Assembly: GCA_002492415.1 (NCBI GenBank)
Contig: DKYK01000003.1
Location: forward strand, 1 to 6,286
DNA from: Christensenella sp. UBA7102
Lineage (GTDB): Bacteria > Bacillota > Clostridia > Christensenellales > UBA1750
Direction: 5' to 3'
DNA: 6,286 nucleotides
A program made the position numbers and the translations under genes. The notes beneath the pieces are model-generated. The model did not search any database and had not been told where the DNA came from. It saw only the letters and a program-made list of their open reading frames with translations. How positions within the stretch are numbered: position 1 is the stretch's first letter; each line of letters starts with the position of its first letter. Of this stretch, positions 1 to 5,622 are shown piece by piece.

Positions 1-63
1 GCGCTAGTTTCAGGTACTAGTGAAGGTTCCTTCATGCAGGTTCAAGTCCTGTTTCTCGCACCA
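1..63 (+). tRNA. tRNA-Leu (anticodon CAG), 3' part only
   Basis: This is the 3' portion of a class II tRNA that decodes CUG leucine codons. The anticodon stem pairs bases 4-8 (CTAGT) with 16-20 (ACTAG) around a seven-base loop, TTCAGGT, which places CAG at 11-13. A long variable arm follows, with GAAGG and CCTTC as its stem, as expected for leucine tRNA. The T arm has the loop TTCAAGT closed by GCAGG and CCTGT. The acceptor 3' strand TTCTCGC (53-59), discriminator A60 and encoded CCA (61-63) complete the end. The 5' acceptor strand and D arm lie outside the window, so acceptor pairing cannot be checked. The identity follows from the anticodon together with the long variable arm and discriminator A. 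Confidence 0.93.
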
Positions 64-65
64 AG

Positions 66-102
66 TCACCGCAAGCATCATATCGCTTGCGGTGATTTTT
101 TT
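66..102 (+). terminator. Intrinsic terminator of the tRNA-Leu transcript
   Basis: A perfect 11-bp stem (TCACCGCAAGC at 66-76 with GCTTGCGGTGA at 85-95) closes an 8-base loop and is followed directly by seven T residues (96-102). It begins three bases after the encoded CCA, so it ends the tRNA transcript and insulates the next gene. Confidence 0.93.
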
Positions 103-213
103 CAAAAGTTACCGCAAGCGCATTCTGCTGCGGCGACTCTCCAAAGCGTACATTCAAGCCTATATTTCGCAAAGACCATACAGATAGCGGATGAATTATT
201 TTCGATAGGAAAA

Positions 214-219
214 TATACT
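214..219 (+). promoter_or_regulatory. Possible -10 box for the GNAT gene
   Basis: TATACT at 214-219 matches five of six positions of the sigma-A -10 consensus and lies in an AT-rich stretch about 53 bases before the GNAT start. At 17-base spacing the -35 would be ATGAAT (191-196), a poor match, so the promoter is weak or needs an activator. The rest of the 103-272 intergenic stretch holds only an imperfect hairpin at 112-133. Confidence 0.45.
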
Positions 220-272
220 CTGATAAACAAATAAACTAACCAAAAGACCGGAATTGTGCGTGGAGATTACTT

Positions 273-740
273 ATGATAAACATTGAGGAAATTACTGTCG
301 AAAAGATTACTGAGTTTTGGGACATCCATATCAAGTACCTTGTTGATGACGGTATCATCTCTGATAAGGACGATATTCTGTATTTCACGGGGAAGGCGTA
401 TCGAGAAATCCTGAAAAAACATATGAAGCGCAGCAAAGACAAACATCATTTGATTTATTTCTGCCAAGGCAGCGAACGCGTCGGAGCCGCTTCATACTGC
501 ACCTATCAAAGTGAAGATGGAAAATGCTTCATCTTGGATTATTGGGTGTTTCCACGGTTTCGAGGGAATGGAACAGGTCATCATTGCTTTGAAGCCTTTG
601 AGCGGTATACAAAAGCGGATGGAGCAAAATACTACGAGCTGAACAGCGGGAAAGAAGATTCTATTCGTTTTTGGAAGTCCCTTGGGTTTGTCGAAAACGG
701 AAAAGACAAGTACGGCATGATGCTGTTTATAAGGAGATAA
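273..740 (+). CDS. GNAT family N-acetyltransferase
   Basis: This 155-residue single-domain protein is predicted to transfer an acetyl group from acetyl-CoA to an amine; the substrate is unknown. Motif A, the pyrophosphate-binding loop, is visible as R97-G-N-G-T-G102 (R-x-x-G-x-G) after a beta strand at about 85-92 (KCFILDYW). Motif B corresponds to SIRFWKSLGF (130-139), the usual strand-helix near the CoA. The length is normal for a one-domain GNAT. The N-terminal 60 residues are less conserved in appearance and presumably bind the acceptor. The ATG at 273 is preceded by GGAG (262-265) with a 7-base gap, which supports this start. The gene is monocistronic, with its own terminator downstream. 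Its base composition is clearly poorer in GC than the genes to its right (about 41% in sampled lines), which suggests transfer. Antibiotic, polyamine or protein N-terminal acetylation are all possible; nothing in the sequence selects among them. Confidence 0.9.
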   Translation: MINIEEITVEKITEFWDIHIKYLVDDGIISDKDDILYFTGKAYREILKKHMKRSKDKHHLIYFCQGSERVGAASYCTYQSEDGKCFILDYWVFPRFRGNGTGHHCFEAFERYTKADGAKYYELNSGKEDSIRFWKSLGFVENGKDKYGMMLFIRR

Positions 741-797
741 GTGGGATGTGTGACAGAGTATGTAACTGGTGATATCTATACTGTTCCGCTATTACAG

Positions 798-837
798 ATC
801 GAGTGCGCACAGCATAAGCTGTGTGCACTCGATTTTT
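798..837 (+). terminator. Intrinsic terminator of the GNAT gene
   Basis: A 16-bp stem (798-813 with 818-833, one G-U pair) closes an ATAA tetraloop and runs into TTTT (834-837). It begins 57 bases after the GNAT stop codon. There is no A run on its left side, so it should act only on rightward transcription; the convergent operon has a separate terminator 9 bases further on. Confidence 0.9.
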
Positions 838-845
838 ATATTTCG

Positions 846-872
846 AAAAAAAGCCCCGCCGGGCGGCGGGGC
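846..872 (-). terminator. Intrinsic terminator of the minus-strand operon
   Basis: Read on the minus strand, an 8-bp GC-only stem (GCCCCGCC with GGCGGGGC, plus-strand 853-860 and 865-872) has a 4-base loop and is followed by seven U residues (plus-strand A run 846-852). It begins six bases beyond the stop codon of the DUF4375 gene, so it ends the four-gene operon. Confidence 0.95.
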
Positions 873-878
873 GAGGTG

Positions 879-1439
879 CTAGAGCGCGTCCAGGTGGGCT
901 TTGACATACCGCTTGAGGTAAAGCTTGAGGGGCTTGAGCTTGTACAGGGCGTCGTCAAAGTCGTCGAAGGGAAAGCGGTCGCATTGGGCAACGAATGCAT
1001 CCTCATCATCGCAGTCGAACGAAGAGAGGTCGTTTAGATCGATGCCGCATTGACGGATGAAGCCATCAAAGAGCGCCTTGTGCTCCAGCGCGCCGATGGC
1101 GGCAAGACTGTCGCTGACAAAGGGCGCGGCCATGCGGCTGGAGTTGCATAGAAACTGGCATAGGCCGCCGTTTGCGACCTCGTTGTCCAGTGAGTTTACG
1201 GTGTAAACCACTTTTTGCGCGTCGGATAGGCCCGCAAAACCGGCTTCCATATCCTCGCAATCCCATACCCTCTGCTCGGCGCGCGCAATGGCGGCCTGCA
1301 GCTTCTGTTTGTCGGGAAGCGCCTTGAGCTTGTCGGCTGTCAGACGGAGCGCGCGCTTCTGCTTTTCGTCCGTCTGCCTTGAGATCCTGTCCAACTCGTG
1401 CTCAAAGAGCGCGTCTGCGATGCGGGTGAGAAAGCCCAT
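879..1439 (-). CDS. DUF4375 / DMP19-like protein
   Basis: This 186-residue soluble protein resembles the DMP19 C-terminal (DUF4375) family. The recognisable core is the stretch with NGGLCQFLCNSS (90-101) followed by a helix ending in IGALEH (115-120), which matches the family pattern of an NGG-x-x-Q-(F/Y) turn, an N-S pair and an AL-x-x-IGA helix. The first 60 residues are charged and helical. Residues 134-166 are strongly acidic, with 12 Asp/Glu and one Arg. The founding member, from Neisseria, is described as a DNA mimic that blocks a repressor; whether this protein does so is unknown. The start at 1439 is chosen because GGAG lies 8 bases upstream; an in-frame ATG 15 codons earlier (1484) has no comparable site and would overlap the preceding gene. 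It is the last gene of the operon, 41 bases after the deacetylase. Confidence 0.8.
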   Translation of the reverse strand: MGFLTRIADALFEHELDRISRQTDEKQKRALRLTADKLKALPDKQKLQAAIARAEQRVWDCEDMEAGFAGLSDAQKVVYTVNSLDNEVANGGLCQFLCNSSRMAAPFVSDSLAAIGALEHKALFDGFIRQCGIDLNDLSSFDCDDEDAFVAQCDRFPFDDFDDALYKLKPLKLYLKRYVKAHLDAL

Positions 1440-1447
1440 GGGATCCA

Positions 1448-1451
1448 CTCC
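1448..1451 (-). promoter_or_regulatory. Ribosome binding site that fixes the DUF4375 start
   Basis: On the minus strand AAAGGAGT precedes the ATG at 1439, with its GGAG core 8 bases away. This favours the 186-residue form over the longer reading from 1484. Confidence 0.8.
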
Positions 1452-1480
1452 TTTATTTTTTGTCGGTTGGAGAAGAGGCG

Positions 1481-2245
1481 TCATTCCGCCTCGGGCAGAC
1501 AGTGCATGTGTATGGAACCTAGCACGCGGAAGCCCTCGGCGCAGCCCTTGAGGGAACGCAGGCCGAAAGCAGCGGCGCGAAGCTTAAGGTAGAGACGCAC
1601 GCTGCAGGCTGCAGCACAATCTGGCGGAAACTGACTCAGGTGGCAGGCAAAGACGGCGTCCAGCTGGCGGGAGAGGTGTCCGCGCGTTGCGACGTAGCGG
1701 TTGGGACGGGCGGTCATGTAGTAGGCCAGTGCCTGCACGGGGGCGGGCTGCGCGCCATAGCTTGACATGACGCCGGGGTTAGGTGCGGCACAGGCCAGGC
1801 GGCGCACGGCCTGACCGACATTCAGATGGTCGGTGTGGCACTCGCTGCGCACGCAGGGATCCGGAGCGAACAGCACCTGAGGCTGCACGTCGCCGATGAC
1901 TTGCGCGATACCGCACAGAAGCGCCTCTGAGGTATAAAAACCGCCGTCGGAAAGGTCAAGAAAGCGCACGTCGGTGACGCCGAGCAGGGCCGCGGAGCGC
2001 AGTGCTTCCGCATGGCGCGTACGTATCAACTCGTCGCCGGACAGCGCAATGTTTTCTGTGCCATAGCGGCCATCTGTGCAGATGAGAAAGACGACGTGCT
2101 TGCCCAGCGCCGTCAGGCGGGAGACGGTAGCGCCCGCACCAATCTCAATGTCGTCGGGATGGGGGCCGACGAACAGATAGCGTTCAAAGGCTTCAAGATG
2201 AGGGACGGGCGCCGCAAAACGCAGCGCGATGCGGACCAGGCTCAT
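1481..2245 (-). CDS. PIG-L family zinc-dependent N-deacetylase
   Basis: This 254-residue enzyme belongs to the LmbE/PIG-L fold, whose members remove N-acetyl groups from GlcNAc-containing compounds. The first signature, PHPDD at 28-32, follows a short strand (RYLFV) and is continued by IEIGAGAT; H29 and D32 are the expected metal ligands and D31 the catalytic base. The second signature, H137-T-D-H140, supplies the third ligand. A strand-helix pattern (VVFLICTDGR, then RTRHAEALRSAALLGV) is normal for the family. No signal peptide or membrane segment is seen, so it is probably cytoplasmic. It has ten cysteines, one next to the second metal motif. Its ATG overlaps the symporter stop as ATGA, with AGGGGG 7 bases upstream, implying coupled translation. 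The known subgroups (MshB, BshB, chitobiose deacetylase) cannot be separated by eye, so the substrate is open; the linked symporter suggests an imported sugar derivative. Confidence 0.92.
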   Translation of the reverse strand: MSLVRIALRFAAPVPHLEAFERYLFVGPHPDDIEIGAGATVSRLTALGKHVVFLICTDGRYGTENIALSGDELIRTRHAEALRSAALLGVTDVRFLDLSDGGFYTSEALLCGIAQVIGDVQPQVLFAPDPCVRSECHTDHLNVGQAVRRLACAAPNPGVMSSYGAQPAPVQALAYYMTARPNRYVATRGHLSRQLDAVFACHLSQFPPDCAAACSVRLYLKLRAAAFGLRSLKGCAEGFRVLGSIHMHCLPEAE

Positions 2246-3729
2246 ACAGCGGCCCCCTTTCGTTGTTCAAGCGCGCTGCAAATGCGCTGATACTCTCCCT
2301 CATCCAGCTTGTAATGCCTGCGGTAGATGAGGTAGGAGAGCAGCATCAGCGCAAAGGGCAGCAGCGTGATGACCAGCAGCAGGCCGTGTGTCTGCCAGGC
2401 TTGCACGCCGGCCAGCACGTCGCTGATGGCAATCAGCTTTTGCGATTCGGAGATCAGCCCGGTTGAGGCGTCAATTTCCAACTGAGAAATCTGATTGGTG
2501 CAGGAGGTGACGCGCAGCACGATGTAGGAGAGCGAGGTGAAAACCACGATCAGCGCCGAACCCAGCTTCGTCAGGAAGGGGCGCAGCGAAGTGATGATGG
2601 CCTCGTCACGCGTGCCATGCAGGTATTCGTTGTATTCGACGGTGTTGATGATGGAGATCATCATGATGAGGTAAAAGCTGTACTGACCGAAATTGGCGAA
2701 CATGTAACCGATGGTGACCGACCAGAAGCGCGCCGTCGCGTCGGGCAGCAGCAGGCCGCAGGCGAGCATGACGGTGTAACCCGCGGCGGAGACGGTCAGC
2801 ATGGCGCGCATCATGGACTTGCGGGAGATTCTGCGGCTGAGGGCCGGGTAGGCAATCATCAGCACGGCGGTGGCCAGCAATCCCACGGTGTTGAAGACGG
2901 AGTACAGCCCGCCGCTGTAGCCGAAGTCCATATAGACGTAGGTGGAGGCGAGTCCACCCGCGGCAAGTCCGTTGCCAATTTGATGGATCAGAAAGGCCAG
3001 CGCGATCCAGCGCAGCTGATCGTTGCCCAGTATGGTGGATAAAATACGCTTGAAGCTGATGGGCGCGACGGCCTTGGGTGCTGAGGCGGCGGCCGGAGTT
3101 TCCTTGACGCCAAATACCGTGAAACACAGGAACAGCGGGGATAGTATGCTGATGATGACGGCAATGACTCCATAGGCGTCGGAAGCATTGCCGCCCAGCG
3201 TCAGGGAGCCGGTTGTGAACATGGGGATGAGCATGGAGGCCAGTGCACCGCCAATGCCCGCGAACAGCGTCGCGCGGCTGGTGAATTGATTGCGCGCGTC
3301 GGCATCGGAGCTGAGCGAGGCCACCATGCCCCAATAGGAGATGTCGTGCATGGTATAGGCGATGGAATGCAGAAAGTAGACTGCGCCGAAAAAAACGATG
3401 AAGCGCCAGCCCTGCAAAGCGGTGTTGAAGGTGGCAATGACCACTGCGGAGGTGGAGAGAATGCCGATGACCAGCCAGGGCTTGAACTTGCCAAAGCGCG
3501 TGTGCGTGCGCTCAATGACGTTGCCCATGATGGGATCGTTCAGTGCGTCAAAGACGCGCGCGGCAACCATGATGGCGGTGATGGCGCTCAGCTGCACGGC
3601 GGTCAACTGACGGGTGAAGAGTACATAGGTCAGCAGAAAGTTGGTAAATAGCGCATACGTCATGTCGCGGCCGACGGTGCCGAGCGGAAACATCCAGAGA
3701 TTGCGGCGGGTGATCTTCTGTTCATTCAT
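2242..3729 (-). CDS. GPH-family sugar:cation symporter (MelB/XylP type)
   Basis: This 495-residue inner-membrane transporter belongs to the glycoside-pentoside-hexuronide:cation branch of the major facilitator superfamily. Many hydrophobic segments are visible, in line with the usual 12 helices. The family signature spans about 61-86: D61-x-x-x-D65-P-x-x-G-x-x-x-E-R-T-x-T-R-x-G-x-F-x-P-W. D61 and D65 match the aspartates that bind Na+ or H+ in MelB. A hydrophilic Ala/Pro-rich loop at about 208-228 separates the two six-helix halves. The start at 3729 is set by AGGAGG 8 bases upstream; the open frame extends 80 codons further, but that part is antisense-like, non-hydrophobic and overlaps the preceding gene. 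It lies 22 bases after the pseudouridine synthase and overlaps the deacetylase by four bases. The substrate is not predictable; a glycoside, pentoside or hexuronide would fit. Confidence 0.93.
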   Translation of the reverse strand: MNEQKITRRNLWMFPLGTVGRDMTYALFTNFLLTYVLFTRQLTAVQLSAITAIMVAARVFDALNDPIMGNVIERTHTRFGKFKPWLVIGILSTSAVVIATFNTALQGWRFIVFFGAVYFLHSIAYTMHDISYWGMVASLSSDADARNQFTSRATLFAGIGGALASMLIPMFTTGSLTLGGNASDAYGVIAVIISILSPLFLCFTVFGVKETPAAASAPKAVAPISFKRILSTILGNDQLRWIALAFLIHQIGNGLAAGGLASTYVYMDFGYSGGLYSVFNTVGLLATAVLMIAYPALSRRISRKSMMRAMLTVSAAGYTVMLACGLLLPDATARFWSVTIGYMFANFGQYSFYLIMMISIINTVEYNEYLHGTRDEAIITSLRPFLTKLGSALIVVFTSLSYIVLRVTSCTNQISQLEIDASTGLISESQKLIAISDVLAGVQAWQTHGLLLVITLLPFALMLLSYLIYRRHYKLDEGEYQRICSALEQRKGAAV

Positions 3730-3737
3730 GAAAAGGG

Positions 3738-3743
3738 CCTCCT
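3738..3743 (-). promoter_or_regulatory. Ribosome binding site that fixes the symporter start
   Basis: A perfect AGGAGG on the minus strand lies 8 bases before the ATG at 3729. It supports the 495-residue reading and argues against the 80-codon upstream extension. Confidence 0.88.
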
Positions 3744-3751
3744 TTTGGCGT

Positions 3752-4750
3752 TCACTGAGGATTAGAGGGAGAGAGAAGGGGATCTGCGGCGAACTCGGGG
3801 AAGTACTCGCGCACAAAGGCCACGTCGTTGACCTGCCAGGAGCGGCCGTTGAGCGGGGCGAGCACGCCGGCATCCGAGGTGAAGCGGAAATCGAGGCGAT
3901 ATGCGTACAGCGCCTGGTAGTGGCGATGATAGCGTTTGTCCAGGCGTGGGTCGCCGTACTGATTGTCACCCAACAAAGGATGGCGCAGGTGTGCGAACTG
4001 TGCGCGGATCTGATGCGTGCGGCCCGTCAGCAGCTCGCACTCCATCAGGCTCAGACCGTCCCTGCAGGCGAGCGTGCGATAGCGAGTCTGCGCGCGCTGT
4101 GCGTCGGAAACATCATGATCCAGCACGGTGACGCGCTTTTGCCCCTGCTGCTTGAGAATGGCGTTGTCCAGCAAGCCCGACGGCGGATTGACCCTGCCGT
4201 GAACGATGCACAGATAGCGCTTTTCAACTTCGCGCTCGCGGATCTTGCGATTGAGTATATGCATCGCCTGTTCGGTCTTGGCCAGAATCACGATGCCGCC
4301 AGTGAAGCGGTCGATCCGGTTGCAGAGCGCCGGCGCAAACGCACCCGGCATCATGGAATCGTATTCCCCTTTCTGGTATAGATAAGCGCGCGCGTGGGTG
4401 AGCAACGTATTGACTTTTTCATGCTCGTCGGGGTGGGTGATCAGGCCAGGGCGCTTGTCTACAAGCAGTACATGTTCGTTTTCGAAAACGATGGAGAGCC
4501 TTGGGTGCAGCTTTGACAAAAAGGGGTCGATGCTTCGGGGCTTTTCAAAGTACTCGTCGTTGAGGTACAGCTGCAGCACGTCACCTTCTGCCAGGCGGGC
4601 GTCGCGCTGCGCAGCCTTTCCATTGATCTTGACGCGTTTGAGACGGATAAATTTCTGCATCAGGCCCATGGGCAGCGCGGGCAGCTCCTGGGAGAGCCAG
4701 CGGTCGAGACGCTTGCCCGCATCGCGGGATTGGATCGAAAACTCGCGCAT
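3752..4750 (-). CDS. RluA-family rRNA pseudouridine synthase with S4 domain
   Basis: This 332-residue enzyme is predicted to isomerise uridine to pseudouridine in RNA, most likely 23S rRNA as in RluC/RluD. An S4 RNA-binding domain covers about 11-62 (GKRLDRWLSQ to GDVLQLY). The catalytic domain follows: VLLVDKRPGLITHP at 94-107, the catalytic motif NRIDRFTGG at 144-152 with D147 as nucleophile, and GRTHQIRAQ at 243-251 followed by HPLLGDNQYG. The motif reads N-R-I-D-R-x-T-G-G instead of the more familiar H-R-L-D-x-x-T-S-G; the catalytic aspartate is intact. Length is normal. The ATG at 4750 has GGAG 9 bases upstream (4760-4763). It is the first gene of the operon, directly behind a strong promoter, with 22 bases before the symporter start. 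The target uridine cannot be assigned from sequence alone. Confidence 0.93.
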   Translation of the reverse strand: MREFSIQSRDAGKRLDRWLSQELPALPMGLMQKFIRLKRVKINGKAAQRDARLAEGDVLQLYLNDEYFEKPRSIDPFLSKLHPRLSIVFENEHVLLVDKRPGLITHPDEHEKVNTLLTHARAYLYQKGEYDSMMPGAFAPALCNRIDRFTGGIVILAKTEQAMHILNRKIREREVEKRYLCIVHGRVNPPSGLLDNAILKQQGQKRVTVLDHDVSDAQRAQTRYRTLACRDGLSLMECELLTGRTHQIRAQFAHLRHPLLGDNQYGDPRLDKRYHRHYQALYAYRLDFRFTSDAGVLAPLNGRSWQVNDVAFVREYFPEFAADPLLSPSNPQ

Positions 4751-4784
4751 GGCGAAGTGCTCCTTTATGTTCGGATTTGTATTG

Positions 4785-4813
4785 ATTATAACAGGAGTTC
4801 ACAAAGCATTCAA
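4785..4813 (-). promoter_or_regulatory. Sigma-A promoter of the rluA-like operon
   Basis: On the minus strand TTGAAT (4813-4808) is followed by a 17-base spacer and a perfect TATAAT (4790-4785). The three bases before the -10 are TGT, giving an extended -10 element that compensates for the imperfect -35. Transcription should begin near 4778, leaving a leader of roughly 28 bases before the pseudouridine synthase start. No riboswitch-sized leader fits in that space. Confidence 0.82.
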
Positions 4814-4933
4814 GCGCGACCTTTTGCAGCACGGTGCGTTCAGAATGCAGGGGCGGTGAGAAGAAAAATATTGTAAAAGTATGGAACACGCCATGCCTCT
4901 GCGAAGCATTCGACTGAGCCGGCCAGAGAGAGG

Positions 4934-4968
4934 AGCAGAAATCTCGTGTCCTCCGGGGCTTTTCTGCT
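4934..4968. repeat. Inverted repeat upstream of the cyclophilin gene
   Basis: AGCAGAAA (4934-4941) and TTTCTGCT (4961-4968) are perfect 8-bp inverted arms separated by 19 bases. The right arm falls where the -35 element of the cyclophilin promoter should be. It could be an operator or a chance hairpin. Confidence 0.5.
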
Positions 4969-4982
4969 TGCGCGCAATCTGC

Positions 4983-4988
4983 TATAAT
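4983..4988 (+). promoter_or_regulatory. -10 box of the cyclophilin promoter
   Basis: A perfect TATAAT at 4983-4988 lies 33 bases before the cyclophilin start. The -35 position at 17-base spacing is TTTTCT (4960-4965), a weak match. Transcription should begin near 4995 and include the GGAGG at 5008-5012. Confidence 0.7.
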
Positions 4989-5021
4989 ATATAGTAGATT
5001 CTGTTCTGGAGGTAGACTGCT

Positions 5022-5534
5022 ATGAATCCTATTGTCACCATCAAAATGAAAAACGGCGACGTCATGAAGATTGAGCTGTATCCCGAGAGCGCGCCCAACA
5101 CTGTTGCGTCCTTTGTCAAGCTTTGCCAGGACGGCTTCTACGATGGTGTGGGCTTTCACCGTGTGATCCCCGGATTTATGATCCAGGGCGGTGACCCGGA
5201 GGGCACGGGCATGGGCGGCCCTGGGTTCACCATTCAGGGCGAGTTCCGCGCCAACGGCGTGATCAACCCGCTCAAGCATACCCGCGGCGTCATCTCCATG
5301 GCGCGCACGCAGATGCCCAATTCTGCCGGTTCTCAGTTCTTCATCATGCACGCTGATGCGCCCCATCTCGATGGCCAGTACGCAGCCTTCGGCAAGGTGA
5401 TCGAGGGTATCGAGGCGGTGGATCGCATTGCTGCGCTGCCCACCAACTACATGGATCGTCCGCTGGACTATCCTGTGATGGAGGAAGTTACGGTGGAAAC
5501 CTTTGGCGAAGCGTACAACCCTGTGCGGAAATAA
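5022..5534 (+). CDS. Cyclophilin-type peptidyl-prolyl cis-trans isomerase
   Basis: This 170-residue protein is a single cyclophilin domain that catalyses cis-trans isomerisation of proline bonds during protein folding, comparable to bacterial PpiB. The core motif FHRVIPGFMIQGGD at 45-58 carries the catalytic arginine R47, and GSQFFI at 103-108 supplies the conserved Gln and Phe of the active site. The segment HLDGQYAAFG at 115-124 aligns with the human CypA stretch that begins with W121; here the position is His, which usually means poor cyclosporin binding. There is no signal peptide, so the enzyme is cytoplasmic. Length is normal for the family. The ATG at 5022 has GGAGG 9 bases upstream. 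It is transcribed alone, divergent from the pseudouridine synthase operon and convergent with the methyltransferase. Confidence 0.96.
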   Translation: MNPIVTIKMKNGDVMKIELYPESAPNTVASFVKLCQDGFYDGVGFHRVIPGFMIQGGDPEGTGMGGPGFTIQGEFRANGVINPLKHTRGVISMARTQMPNSAGSQFFIMHADAPHLDGQYAAFGKVIEGIEAVDRIAALPTNYMDRPLDYPVMEEVTVETFGEAYNPVRK

Positions 5535-5579
5535 AAACTGCGGTGAATTGCAGCCCGCATCCCGAGACGCGATTGAATG

Positions 5580-5622
5580 AAAAAAGAGAAGAAAGCTGGG
5601 CTATGGCTTTCTTCTCTTTTTT
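5580..5622. terminator. Bidirectional terminator shared by cyclophilin and methyltransferase genes
   Basis: A perfect 17-bp inverted repeat (5580-5596 with 5606-5622) closes a 9-base loop. The left arm begins with six A residues and the right arm ends in a T run to 5623, so the transcript from either strand forms a hairpin followed by U residues. The inner 11 bp of the stem (GAGAAGAAAGC) form the core. It ends the cyclophilin transcript 45 bases after its stop and also ends the leftward methyltransferase transcript. Confidence 0.92.

Noticed and set aside
1..740. Integrative element with the tRNA 3' end as attachment site
   Set aside because: No second copy of the tRNA end was found in the window and no integrase is present, so only a single low-GC gene can be claimed.
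741..1037. Rightward open frame starting GTG directly after the GNAT stop, preceded by AAGGAG
   Set aside because: The frame runs through the GNAT terminator and the operon terminator and then lies antisense to the DUF4375 gene; its translation resembles no family I know.
2606..3651. Several long open frames on both strands across the symporter gene
   Set aside because: They are shadows of a GC-rich coding sequence; none has a good ribosome binding site or recognisable motif, whereas the symporter frame has family signatures throughout.
3730..3969. 80-codon N-terminal extension of the symporter
   Set aside because: It overlaps the end of the pseudouridine synthase, lacks the character of a GPH N-terminus, and a perfect AGGAGG sits just before the internal ATG.
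3641..4381. 246-codon plus-strand frame antisense to the pseudouridine synthase
   Set aside because: No family motif is visible, and the opposite frame carries complete S4 and RluA catalytic motifs.
4581..5366. 261-codon minus-strand frame spanning the divergent promoters and antisense to the cyclophilin
   Set aside because: It crosses two promoters and two genuine gene starts; its translation is low in recognisable content.
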